From Pseudomonadales bacterium (GTDB lineage Bacteria; Pseudomonadota; Gammaproteobacteria; Pseudomonadales; Pseudohongiellaceae), in NCBI GenBank assembly GCA_022360535.1, contig JAKSCP010000489.1:1-5844 (forward strand): a stretch of DNA of 5,844 nt, read 5' to 3'. Numbering within the stretch: the stretch's first letter is position 1; each line of letters begins with the position of its first letter. Positions 1-5,844 of the stretch are shown one piece after another. A model generated the notes under the pieces. The model had not been told where the DNA came from and made no database searches. It saw only the letters and a program-made list of their open reading frames with translations. Made by a program: the position numbers and the translations under genes.

Positions 1-1296
1 CAGCTCATCGAGGGCCCCAACCCTTCTTATCAGGTGCGTGGAATTGCCCGCATTAATGCCCTACTGGTTACGGCGCCCGCATCGCGCGGATTCGAAGAGA
101 TCTCGCGTTGGGTGCAGATACTCGATGCTGACAGCCAGGAACAGGTTGAGCAGCTTTTCATGTATCGCGTAAAAAATCTGGTGGCGCTGGATTTGGCGGA
201 AACCTTGTCCGAGGTGTTTGAAGAAGACCAAGACGAGGGGGCGTTTTTTGTAAGTGACGACGGTACAACATTGGAAGGTCGACGTCTGTTTCCAGAAACC
301 GGCGAAGACGATGAACCGGTACTTTTAGATATCGATACACTGAGAGAAGGTGATGCACCGGCCGAGGCTCCAGAGGGTGACGGTCCCGTGTCAGCTAATC
401 TGAGAGTGAAAATCGTGGCTGACGAAGCAACCAATAGTTTATTGATTCGCAGCACGGCCAGAGACTATCGTCAACTGCTAACCACCATCAGTCAGCTGGA
501 TGTGGTGCCATTGCAGGTGATGGTAAACGCGGTGATCGCGCAGATTACACTAAACGATGAAACCAAGTTTGGCGTGGACTGGAGTCGTATTGCGGCAGAC
601 GCAGCTTTGGCTCCTATCTCCACCAGCACAACTACCGAATTCGCACCCAGTTTGGGTGGCCTGATGTTTTCCAAAGGCTTTCTCGATGGTTCGGCCAGAG
701 TGGAAGCAACCCTGGAGGCAATCGCTGTTAACAATGATGTGAGATTGTTAGCCAGGCCTTCATTGACCGTGAGCAATAATCAGGAAGGTGAAATTCAAAT
801 TGGTGCTGAAGTACCAGTAGAAGCCGGTGAAGCACTGGGCGCTGGTGGTGTATCCACAACCAATATCCAGTACCGCCCTACCGGTATTGAGCTCTATATT
901 ACGCCACAAATTAACGAAGATGGGGTGGTTAATCTCATCATTCGTCAGGTGTTGTCGTCAGTGGATAGCAGTTCGGCTGGTGTTAACAACAATCCAGTGT
1001 TTAACAATCAGGAGATAAGCACGACAGTTGTGGTGCGTAATGGCGAGAATATCGTGCTTGGTGGTTTGATCCAGAATGATTTGGAAAATCTCAATACCGG
1101 TGTACCAGGATTAAATCGAATCCCGGTGCTCGGTAACCTGTTTTCCTATCAACAGCAGAATCTGGAGCGGCGTGAGCTGTTCATCGTATTGAGACCGGAG
1201 ATCATCAATCTCAATGATGAAGCAGGTGTACAATATGCCAATATTTTGGATCGTTTCGAACTGGCGTCGGAATTGTTTGAGGATCTCAATATCTAA
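1..1296 (+). CDS. gspD: Type II secretion system secretin GspD, 3' portion (5' end outside window)
   Basis: Outer-membrane secretin of the type II secretion system, a multimeric channel that releases folded periplasmic proteins. The reading frame is open from base 1, so the N-terminus (signal peptide, N0, N1 and much of N2) is upstream; 431 residues remain. The first ~40 residues look like the end of an N-domain (RINALLVTAP, then WVQILD). A second N-domain (N3) follows, starting at LFMYRVKNLVALDLAETL and ending at NSLLIRSTARDYRQLL. It is split by a ~57-residue acidic insertion. The secretin core covers about residues 170-402. It shows RPSLTVSNNQEGEIQIGAEV, the TGIELYITPQI strand and the hallmark VPGLNRIPVLGNLF (bases 1102-1143), then RRELFIVLRPEII. 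About 29 residues follow, a short S-domain-like tail. A 40-base gap separates it from gspG. MSHA or type IV pilus secretins are alternatives, but the adjoining gspG-K genes make GspD the clear call. Confidence 0.96.
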   Translation, partial: QLIEGPNPSYQVRGIARINALLVTAPASRGFEEISRWVQILDADSQEQVEQLFMYRVKNLVALDLAETLSEVFEEDQDEGAFFVSDDGTTLEGRRLFPETGEDDEPVLLDIDTLREGDAPAEAPEGDGPVSANLRVKIVADEATNSLLIRSTARDYRQLLTTISQLDVVPLQVMVNAVIAQITLNDETKFGVDWSRIAADAALAPISTSTTTEFAPSLGGLMFSKGFLDGSARVEATLEAIAVNNDVRLLARPSLTVSNNQEGEIQIGAEVPVEAGEALGAGGVSTTNIQYRPTGIELYITPQINEDGVVNLIIRQVLSSVDSSSAGVNNNPVFNNQEISTTVVVRNGENIVLGGLIQNDLENLNTGVPGLNRIPVLGNLFSYQQQNLERRELFIVLRPEIINLNDEAGVQYANILDRFELASELFEDLNI

Positions 1297-1325
1297 ATCC
1301 TGGCCAGCGACGGTAGCAGCGAATT

Positions 1326-1330
1326 AGGAA
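1326..1330 (+). promoter_or_regulatory. Ribosome binding site of gspG
   Basis: AGGAA lies 6 bases before the gspG ATG at 1337, within the 40-base gap after gspD. It is the best-formed Shine-Dalgarno match in the operon and fits GspG being the most abundant pseudopilin. No convincing -35/-10 pair was seen in the gap, so gspG is probably transcribed from upstream of gspD. Confidence 0.7.
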
Positions 1331-1336
1331 TAACCC

Positions 1337-1753
1337 ATGAATACACATTTCACTTCCCATCAAAGCAGCAAGCATTCCGGATTCACCCTGATTGAAATCC
1401 TGGTGGTGATGGCAATTATCGGCATGCTTGCCATCATGGTGGCACCGAATATCTTTAACCAACAAGCTGGCGCGCAGCGGGATGCTGCACTGTCGCAGAT
1501 ATCTTCCCTGGAAGCGGCTCTCGATGCCTATCGGTTGGATGTGGGTGAGTACCCGGATTCATTGGAAGGGCTGGTGGAAAACGACTCTGGCCGGGCTTCC
1601 TGGAATGGCCCCTATCTGCGCCGGGAAGTTCCGCAGGATCCCTGGGGTAATGACTACATCTATGAAGCCGATGGACGCAGCTTCACGTTGGTCTCCTATG
1701 GACCCGATGGTGAGCGAGGCGGCGAAGGTGATGACGCCGATATCGGGCTCTAG
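1337..1753 (+). CDS. gspG: Type II secretion system major pseudopilin GspG
   Basis: Major subunit of the periplasmic pseudopilus that is thought to push substrates through GspD. The 138-residue protein has a 15-residue leader ending in Gly15, then FTLIEILVVMAIIGMLAIMV. Glu20 is mature Glu5, and the hydrophobic helix anchors the subunit in the inner membrane before assembly. Cleavage and N-methylation by a prepilin peptidase (GspO/PilD, not in this window) are expected. The globular part has the GspG signature GPYLRREVPQDPWGNDYIY (residues 91-109). It also has the C-terminal acidic loop DGERGGEGDDADI (124-136), which matches the family's calcium-binding loop. Length is normal. The ATG has a good Shine-Dalgarno sequence. 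The stop lies inside the beginning of gspH. FimT, PilA and MSHA pilins are excluded by the PWG and C-terminal loop motifs. Confidence 0.98.
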   Translation: MNTHFTSHQSSKHSGFTLIEILVVMAIIGMLAIMVAPNIFNQQAGAQRDAALSQISSLEAALDAYRLDVGEYPDSLEGLVENDSGRASWNGPYLRREVPQDPWGNDYIYEADGRSFTLVSYGPDGERGGEGDDADIGL

Positions 1754-2240
1754 CGCTCAAATCTCAACGCTCCCCTCCACTGGACTTGGCTTCACTCTGC
1801 TGGAGCTATTGTTAGTGCTGAGTATTATCGGCTTGGCCAGCGCCTTTATCTTTCCCAATGTGGGTAATCTGGATGCTCGCTCCTTTAATGTTCAGGTGCG
1901 TGAGGCAAACACCTTGCTCAACTACGCACGCCGGGATGCGGTCGTGCGCGGACAACCCAGCACAGTACGACTAATTGCCGGTGAAGCATCTGAGGACGAA
2001 ATGGAATCGGAAACTGCCAACCTGGTTGCGAGTTGGGAAAGCGAAGAAATCCGATTGCAGTTTCTCGACAGCACTGAACAGATCACAGAAATCGAAGACA
2101 GCATCGATATCACTTTTTTCCCCGAGGGTGGCAGCACTGGCGGTACCCTGATGCTTGCCTACCAATCGCAACAAGCACGTATTCTCATCGATCCGTTTAC
2201 CGGCCGTATTAGCAATGAAAGTAACGAAGACGATGACTAG
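1731..2240 (+). CDS. gspH: Type II secretion system minor pseudopilin GspH
   Basis: Minor pseudopilin expected in or just below the pseudopilus tip with GspI, J and K. The ATG at 1731 gives 169 residues. It overlaps the gspG stop by 23 bases and is preceded by purine-rich DNA (GAGG at 1716-1719, AAGG at 1725-1728). Reading further upstream in this frame only enters gspG shadow sequence. The leader is about 20 residues, ending at Gly20, then FTLLELLLVLSIIGLASAFI; Glu25 is mature Glu5. The C-terminal half shows the GspH/FimT pattern FFPEGGSTGGTL (129-140) and ILIDPFTGRI (151-160). An internal segment at residues 85-106 is strongly acidic, as is the C-terminal SNESNEDDD. A FimT-type pilin is the alternative, but position between gspG and gspI decides for GspH. 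Confidence 0.94.
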   Translation: MTPISGSSAQISTLPSTGLGFTLLELLLVLSIIGLASAFIFPNVGNLDARSFNVQVREANTLLNYARRDAVVRGQPSTVRLIAGEASEDEMESETANLVASWESEEIRLQFLDSTEQITEIEDSIDITFFPEGGSTGGTLMLAYQSQQARILIDPFTGRISNESNEDDD

Positions 2241-2622
2241 TAGAGTGCAAAAGCCAATGCAATCCGGATTTACCCTGTTAGAAGTAATGGTGGCACTGGC
2301 CATTACTGGTTTCGTTTTAGGCAGCCTGTTTTCGCTGGTTGGCGGTAGCAAGCAACTAACCTGGCGTTCAGAGGACAGCCTGCTTCGAGCCACAGAGCTG
2401 CGAGCAGTCACTAATTTCGCATTGTTACAAAACGAATTTAATGAAGTTGAGCCCATTCTGGAATCGCAGAACTACCGCATCATTGCGAATCAAGAACTGG
2501 AAGACCCTGAGCGCAAGACCCAACCGACTCTCCACGCACTGCAAGCCTTCGAAGTCCTGCATGAAGACAGAGAAGATTCAGTAATAGGGACGCGCTGGAT
2601 CCAGAGGGATCTTCCGCGATGA
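2233..2622 (+). CDS. gspI: Type II secretion system minor pseudopilin GspI
   Basis: Minor pseudopilin that, in characterised systems, forms the tip complex with GspJ and GspK and starts pseudopilus assembly. The ATG at 2233 overlaps the gspH stop by 8 bases and gives 129 residues, normal for the family. The leader ends at Gly12, followed by FTLLEVMVALAITGFVLGSL with Glu17 as mature Glu5. The short globular domain includes LRATELRAVTNFALLQNEFN (51-70), which resembles the family helix in which a polar residue run follows the membrane segment. In-frame GTG (2245) and ATG (2257) codons are possible later starts but would shorten the leader to 8 or 4 residues. No strong Shine-Dalgarno is seen, so initiation is probably coupled to gspH translation. 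The end overlaps gspJ by ATGA. Confidence 0.94.
   Translation: MTSRVQKPMQSGFTLLEVMVALAITGFVLGSLFSLVGGSKQLTWRSEDSLLRATELRAVTNFALLQNEFNEVEPILESQNYRIIANQELEDPERKTQPTLHALQAFEVLHEDREDSVIGTRWIQRDLPR
2603..2609 (+). promoter_or_regulatory. Ribosome binding site of gspJ inside the end of gspI
   Basis: AGAGGGA lies 9 bases before the gspJ ATG at 2619, within gspI codons. Together with the ATGA start-stop overlap it fixes the gspJ start. Confidence 0.55.
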
Positions 2623-3284
2623 GTATCCGTAAACTTCCTGATACGCGATGCCGGAAAGGCTTCACACTCATTGAAGTCATGCTGGCCCTGTCGCTCACCG
2701 CGATGTTACTCGGGCTATTGAGTACTGGTGTGTTTGTGGTAGCAGATGACTGGAATCGAAACACCGACATATTCGATCAATCCCTGGATGAATCCCTGGC
2801 CATCTTGCAAATCGATCGCGCGCTACATGGTGCTTTCCCCCATAGCTTCACCAATCGTGAACTCCTGTCGCGACAGATTTATTTTACCGGAACTGATGAC
2901 TTCATCAGCTGGGTAACCACCGCCTCTCCCCAGCGTCGGCCCGGGCTTACCGCCTGGGAAATGTTTGCAGTGCGGGATGAAGGTGTGTATCTGAAGACGG
3001 TGCCGGCATTCAGTGATGACCCTAGCCTGCGCCTGGAGCAAGCTGAAGCGACCTTAATCTTGCCCGGTCACGACATAGAGTTAAGTTATCTCTATGAGGA
3101 CCTGGATGAGTCATTAATCTGGACGCAAGAATGGGAAGGTGAAGAACGCCTGAGTCTACCTCTCGCGATCCATGTACGATTCATACCCGATGAAGATCAG
3201 TCAGCAGGCAGCGTTGACAAAGAAGTGCTGGCCCGGGTTCGCAACAATATTCATCGCAGCATCCGTCCCAACCTTAATGAATAA
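2619..3284 (+). CDS. gspJ: Type II secretion system minor pseudopilin GspJ
   Basis: Minor pseudopilin of the GspI-J-K tip complex, 221 residues, normal length for the family. The start ATG overlaps the gspI stop in an ATGA and has AGAGGGA upstream. The leader is RKG-type, ending at Gly14, followed by FTLIEVMLALSLTAMLLGLL with Glu19 as mature Glu5. The globular part begins with an acidic helix (residues about 53-70, including SLAILQIDRAL), resembling the family's helix with a conserved Asp-Arg near its end. It continues as a beta-rich domain, including an ELSYLYED strand and LPLAIHVRFIPDED near the end. The C-terminal NNIHRSIRPNLNE is basic then short. PilW or another minor pilin is the alternative, but position and helix-domain layout support GspJ. 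The stop overlaps the likely gspK start. Confidence 0.94.
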   Translation: MSIRKLPDTRCRKGFTLIEVMLALSLTAMLLGLLSTGVFVVADDWNRNTDIFDQSLDESLAILQIDRALHGAFPHSFTNRELLSRQIYFTGTDDFISWVTTASPQRRPGLTAWEMFAVRDEGVYLKTVPAFSDDPSLRLEQAEATLILPGHDIELSYLYEDLDESLIWTQEWEGEERLSLPLAIHVRFIPDEDQSAGSVDKEVLARVRNNIHRSIRPNLNE

Positions 3285-4374
3285 GCGGGAAACTGTAATC
3301 GTGACTAAACAAAAGGGGTCAGTTCTAATCATTGTTTTGTGGACGGCAGTGCTATTGACTGTTTTGGTCACGGCGATGGCCGGAAAAGTCAGGCTGTCCG
3401 CGCAGACGGTCAGGCACAACCAGGAGGCAAGTGACGGTTGGGCAGAGCTGATGGGCGCTATCAGTCACGCCGAGATGGAGCTCATGCTGGAGCTTATGTC
3501 GCAACCGGTGGATTTTCAGCCAGAACTCACCGAAGAAGGTGAAGTAAGGAGGACCGAATACCGATTTAATGGCCAGCCGCTCGATTTACACTATCCGAAG
3601 TCTGAAGATATCGTGGTCCGTATCTACGACCACAGTGGCAAAATCAATCTTAATCGTATACCCCGGCGCAACATGCAGATGCTGATTGAGAAACGTTTGG
3701 GAGGACTGGATGCTGATCCTGAGCAGGTGCAAGACCTGTTGGCAGCCTGGACCGACTGGACTGATTTAAACGATCTGGAAGGGCTCAATGGAGCCGAGGA
3801 AGAGTACTACCAGAGCCTCGATCAACCCTACTCTCCCCGTAACAATCCGGAGTTGGATACAGTGGAAGAGATTCTGCATATCCGCGGCTTTGCTGAGTTA
3901 TTTGAAGGGGTTAATCTGGATGCTGCTTTCACCATCTATGGTAACGACCGAACAGTGAATCTTAATCTGGCTACAAGAGAGGCTATGGAGCTACTTCCTG
4001 GATTGGATGAAGAGCTGATTGAAAATGTAATCGCCTTTCGCCAGCTGGAGGACATTAGCAATCGTACCGAAGTGGCAGAGATCATTCCGTTTGAAAACTT
4101 ACAGGAACTCTCAGCCTGGATCGGCAACAATACCTCCCAGATATATTCAATCTTTGCCTACCCTAAAGCCGAAATGGATGAAGAAACGCTGCAGCGAATG
4201 GAAGACCAGCACGATTTTGTGAATCCGGACCCTGTCACCCAGGCTTACATGGAAATCGTGGAAGTGCGCAGCTATAACAATTTACCCAGGGTTTACAAAA
4301 TCGACCCCTATGGCCTGTTACCGGATACTGCGCCAGCGCGCCTATTGCCCGAAGACTACCTGTTTCCCTACTAG
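3277..4374 (+). CDS. gspK: Type II secretion system minor pseudopilin GspK (tip subunit)
   Basis: Largest minor pseudopilin, placed by work on homologues at the extreme tip of the pseudopilus, where its bulky domain caps the fibre. With the ATG at 3277 (8-base overlap with gspJ) it has 365 residues, somewhat long for the family. The leader ends KQKG, followed by SVLIIVLWTAVLLTVLV. There is no Glu at mature position 5 (Ile), as is usual for GspK. The core has YDHSGKINLNRIP (117-129), WTDWTDLNDLEGLNGAEEEY (158-177), DQPYSPRNNPELDTVEEIL (182-200) and a SAM-like helical segment NLNLATREAMELLPGLDEEL (228-247). The acidic WTD...GAEEEYY region matches the family's characteristic metal-site neighbourhood. 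GTG at 3301 is a credible alternative start (357 residues, MTKQKG leader, GGGA ten bases upstream). The C-terminal ~70 residues look atypical. Confidence 0.95.
   Translation: MNKRETVIVTKQKGSVLIIVLWTAVLLTVLVTAMAGKVRLSAQTVRHNQEASDGWAELMGAISHAEMELMLELMSQPVDFQPELTEEGEVRRTEYRFNGQPLDLHYPKSEDIVVRIYDHSGKINLNRIPRRNMQMLIEKRLGGLDADPEQVQDLLAAWTDWTDLNDLEGLNGAEEEYYQSLDQPYSPRNNPELDTVEEILHIRGFAELFEGVNLDAAFTIYGNDRTVNLNLATREAMELLPGLDEELIENVIAFRQLEDISNRTEVAEIIPFENLQELSAWIGNNTSQIYSIFAYPKAEMDEETLQRMEDQHDFVNPDPVTQAYMEIVEVRSYNNLPRVYKIDPYGLLPDTAPARLLPEDYLFPY
4371..4374. other. Convergent stop-codon overlap on palindrome CTAG
   Basis: The gspK stop TAG occupies 4372-4374 on the + strand. The wzt-like stop TAG occupies 4373-4371 on the - strand. 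The four bases CTAG read identically on both strands, so both stop codons are drawn from the same palindrome. There is no intergenic DNA, and no hairpin followed by a T-run is visible on either side, so any terminator must lie inside the opposing gene or be factor-dependent. Confidence 0.95.
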
Positions 4375-5606
4375 ACTTGTTTTCGGGTGACCGACCAATC
4401 AGAGTCCATGATGATGGGCCCTACGCCCTTGTTTGGCTTGATGCTGAGTTGTTTGCTGAACTTGGTTTCATACCAGAGCAAACCGCTCTTATCGGCTAGT
4501 CCACCAAGTACATAGTACTCACCTACTCGCATGGCAAAGTGATGTACTGTCAGGGATACAGTAAAGATATCGCCTTTGTGAAAAGGTCCTTTCTCCACGT
4601 TGTCTATCTCTGTTGTTAGAAAAGAGGCATGTGGTTCTTCAGATGATTTCATGAAGGCGAATCCGAAGTTACCTTCGATGCCGTCTTTGAGGACTTCGAC
4701 TTCCATTTCCATGGTGACGCTGGTCAAGGGTTCCAGTTCGTCAATGAGGTTGCCGTCACTGTCTTTGACTGACAGAGAATTGATGCGGCAGTCCTGCACG
4801 GCAGGTTCTGAGTCGTCGGCTGAATCCTGTTTCTGCTCTTCCAACTCTTCAGGGATGTCTTCGCGAATGCTGTTGTAAGATTTCTTGCTGTTGCAGAAGT
4901 CTTCATAGTGTCCAACGACTTTGTCACTGTCTCCTATCTCTCGAATCTTGCCCTTGTCTATCCAGATGGCCGTGTCGCATAACTCCTGAATATGGAACAT
5001 AGAGTGGCTACAGAACACCATCGTCTTCTGTTCTGCGCGAAACTGGTTCATGCGCTCAACACATTTCCTTTGGAAGGCCATGTCTCCGACTGAGAGTGCC
5101 TCGTCTATCACCAGGATATCGGGGCGCACCATGGTGGCAATAGAAAAGGCCAGGCGCACAAACATTCCCGAAGAATAGGTTTTAACCGGACGATCGATGA
5201 AATAGTCCAGCTCGGAGAATTCGATGATGTCATTCTCCAGCTCGGCGATATTTTCATCAGGCACACCCAACAGCGAAGCGTTGAGATAAATATTGCGACG
5301 GCCAGTGAACTCGGGATGGAAGCCGGCACCCAGTTCCAGTAAGGCCGCGACCTGTCCCTGAATCGCTATATCGCCGCTGGTAGGTTGCAGGGTCCCTACC
5401 AACAGCTTCAGCAAGGTGGATTTGCCTGCACCGTTCACACCAATAATGCCCAGGCTCTTGCCATCAGGAACAGCGAACGAAATATCACTCAGCACATGAT
5501 AGATCCTGTGCCTGGGTTTTCTCAGTAGAATTTCCCACAGGCGATCCTGTGGCCGATCGTAAATCTTGAAGTCTTTGTGCAGATTATTAACTGTGATACG
5601 TGGCAC
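4371..5606 (-). CDS. wzt: Polysaccharide (O-antigen type) ABC exporter ATP-binding protein, Wzt-like
   Basis: ATPase subunit of an ABC transporter that moves a lipid-linked polysaccharide across the inner membrane, paired with the permease just upstream. It has 411 residues. The nucleotide-binding domain has Walker A GVNGAGKST (56-64), then the family-typical ALLELGAGFHPEFTGRRNIY (88-107). The signature YSSGMFVRLAFS (144-155), Walker B ILVIDEA (164-170, Asp168, Glu169) and switch His201 (CSHSM) follow, so the catalytic set is complete. An acidic linker (246-268) joins a C-terminal beta-rich domain (about 270-395), the Wzt_C type that in known systems binds the end-modified glycan. The start is GTG (CCAGTGCCACG), 16 bases after the permease stop. 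TTGAG lies 8 bases upstream as a weak Shine-Dalgarno. The N-terminal ITVNNLHKDFKIY is family-typical, supporting this start. Teichoic-acid TagH-type ATPases are related, but Gram-negative context favours Wzt. The exported glycan cannot be told from here. Confidence 0.93.
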   Translation of the reverse strand: MPRITVNNLHKDFKIYDRPQDRLWEILLRKPRHRIYHVLSDISFAVPDGKSLGIIGVNGAGKSTLLKLLVGTLQPTSGDIAIQGQVAALLELGAGFHPEFTGRRNIYLNASLLGVPDENIAELENDIIEFSELDYFIDRPVKTYSSGMFVRLAFSIATMVRPDILVIDEALSVGDMAFQRKCVERMNQFRAEQKTMVFCSHSMFHIQELCDTAIWIDKGKIREIGDSDKVVGHYEDFCNSKKSYNSIREDIPEELEEQKQDSADDSEPAVQDCRINSLSVKDSDGNLIDELEPLTSVTMEMEVEVLKDGIEGNFGFAFMKSSEEPHASFLTTEIDNVEKGPFHKGDIFTVSLTVHHFAMRVGEYYVLGGLADKSGLLWYETKFSKQLSIKPNKGVGPIIMDSDWSVTRKQV

Positions 5607-5622
5607 TGGTTTATCTCAACTC

Positions 5623-5844
5623 TTAAAGCACATCGCCAAAGGCATGGCGAATACGCATGAACAACCAGCCACCAAAGAAGTAGCTAAACAAAGACACCGG
5701 AATAACTATCTGCAGATTGATCGGTGAAATCTCTCCCAACAACACTATCTCCCGATAGAGATTGACGAAGCTATGCATCGGGTTTAACAGAAACCACTGC
5801 CTGGTGGCTTCATCCTGGATCATGGTGATGGGATAGATAATGGG
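5623..5844 (-). CDS. wzm: Polysaccharide ABC exporter permease, Wzm-like, C-terminal fragment (5' end outside window)
   Basis: Last 73 residues of an ABC-2 type membrane permease; the frame stays open to base 5844, so the start is beyond the window. The fragment begins PIIYPITMI, then FLLNPMHSFVNLYREIVLLG. This matches the conserved end of polysaccharide exporter permeases, in which a Pro-rich helix is followed by the LNP...YR motif. A hydrophobic helix follows (INLQIVIPVSLFSYFFGGWL) and a short basic cytoplasmic end (MRIRHAFGDVL). The ATG at 5823 is an internal Met, not the start. It lies 16 bases upstream of the wzt-like gene on the same strand, the usual permease-ATPase pair. The family call rests on a short piece, but the partner gene makes it secure. 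Substrate is unknown. Confidence 0.88.
   Translation of the reverse strand, partial: PIIYPITMIQDEATRQWFLLNPMHSFVNLYREIVLLGEISPINLQIVIPVSLFSYFFGGWLFMRIRHAFGDVL

Noticed and set aside
30..455. 141-codon open frame on the - strand opposite gspD
   Set aside because: Low-complexity Ser/Pro-rich translation caused by the acidic GspD insertion read in reverse; gspD motifs are clear on the + strand.
1297..1336. Internal promoter between gspD and gspG
   Set aside because: The 40-base gap shows no credible -35/-10 pair, only a ribosome binding site.
1428..1730. Longer N-terminus for GspH
   Set aside because: This upstream stretch is gspG read in another frame. The prepilin leader needs only the ATG at 1731.
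1971..2456. 161-codon open frame on the - strand
   Set aside because: It lies antisense to gspH and gspI, which have strong family motifs. Its translation is Ser/Arg-rich with no recognisable domain, and no start signal is evident.
3172..3276. Longer N-terminus for GspK
   Set aside because: The extra 35 residues overlap gspJ codons and would put the prepilin leader about 50 residues from the N-terminus, unlike the family.
4416..4428. GGGC-CCTAC-GCCC hairpin downstream of gspK as a terminator
   Set aside because: The stem is only 4 pairs, no T-run follows, and it lies inside wzt-like codons.
5821..5823. ATG as start of a small 66-residue membrane protein
   Set aside because: The frame remains open to the window edge with permease-like sequence before this Met, so it is an internal codon of the truncated permease gene.

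Overview
The window reads as chromosomal DNA of a Gram-negative bacterium. Two things show this: an outer-membrane secretin with a set of type II secretion pseudopilins, and the end of an ABC exporter for a lipid-linked surface polysaccharide. Base composition is close to balanced (about 50% GC by eye) in both blocks, start signals are ordinary and coding is dense. Protein family style fits Gammaproteobacteria best, perhaps a marine lineage given several acidic proteins, but the sequence cannot prove the taxon.

Positions 1-4374 (+ strand) hold part of a type II secretion (T2SS) operon: the 3' part of gspD (secretin), then complete gspG (major pseudopilin), gspH, gspI, gspJ and gspK (minor pseudopilins). 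After a 40-base gap between gspD and gspG, every junction overlaps (about 23, 8, 4 and 8 bases), so the pseudopilin genes are probably translated as a coupled unit. GspG forms the periplasmic pseudopilus, GspH, I, J and K form its tip, and GspD is the outer-membrane channel through which folded substrates leave. Each of the five pseudopilins shows a prepilin-peptidase leader ending in Gly. G, H, I and J carry Glu at mature position 5, and K lacks it, as expected for the tip subunit.

Positions 4371-5844 (- strand) hold a convergent block: the 3' end of an ABC-2 family permease gene (wzm-like), then a complete ATPase gene with a C-terminal carbohydrate-binding-type domain (wzt-like). Together they would export an undecaprenyl-linked O-antigen or similar glycan across the inner membrane. 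The two blocks meet with no intergenic DNA: the gspK and wzt stop codons overlap on the palindrome CTAG.

Nothing here is a clearly new system. The points worth a second look are the non-canonical T2SS gene order (no gspE/gspF between D and G, no gspL/gspM after K), a long acidic insertion in the GspD N3 region, an atypical GspK C-terminus, and the shared-stop convergent junction. No RNA genes, mobile elements, CRISPR arrays, convincing terminators or promoters were seen, and no stretch over 300 bases lacks a gene.
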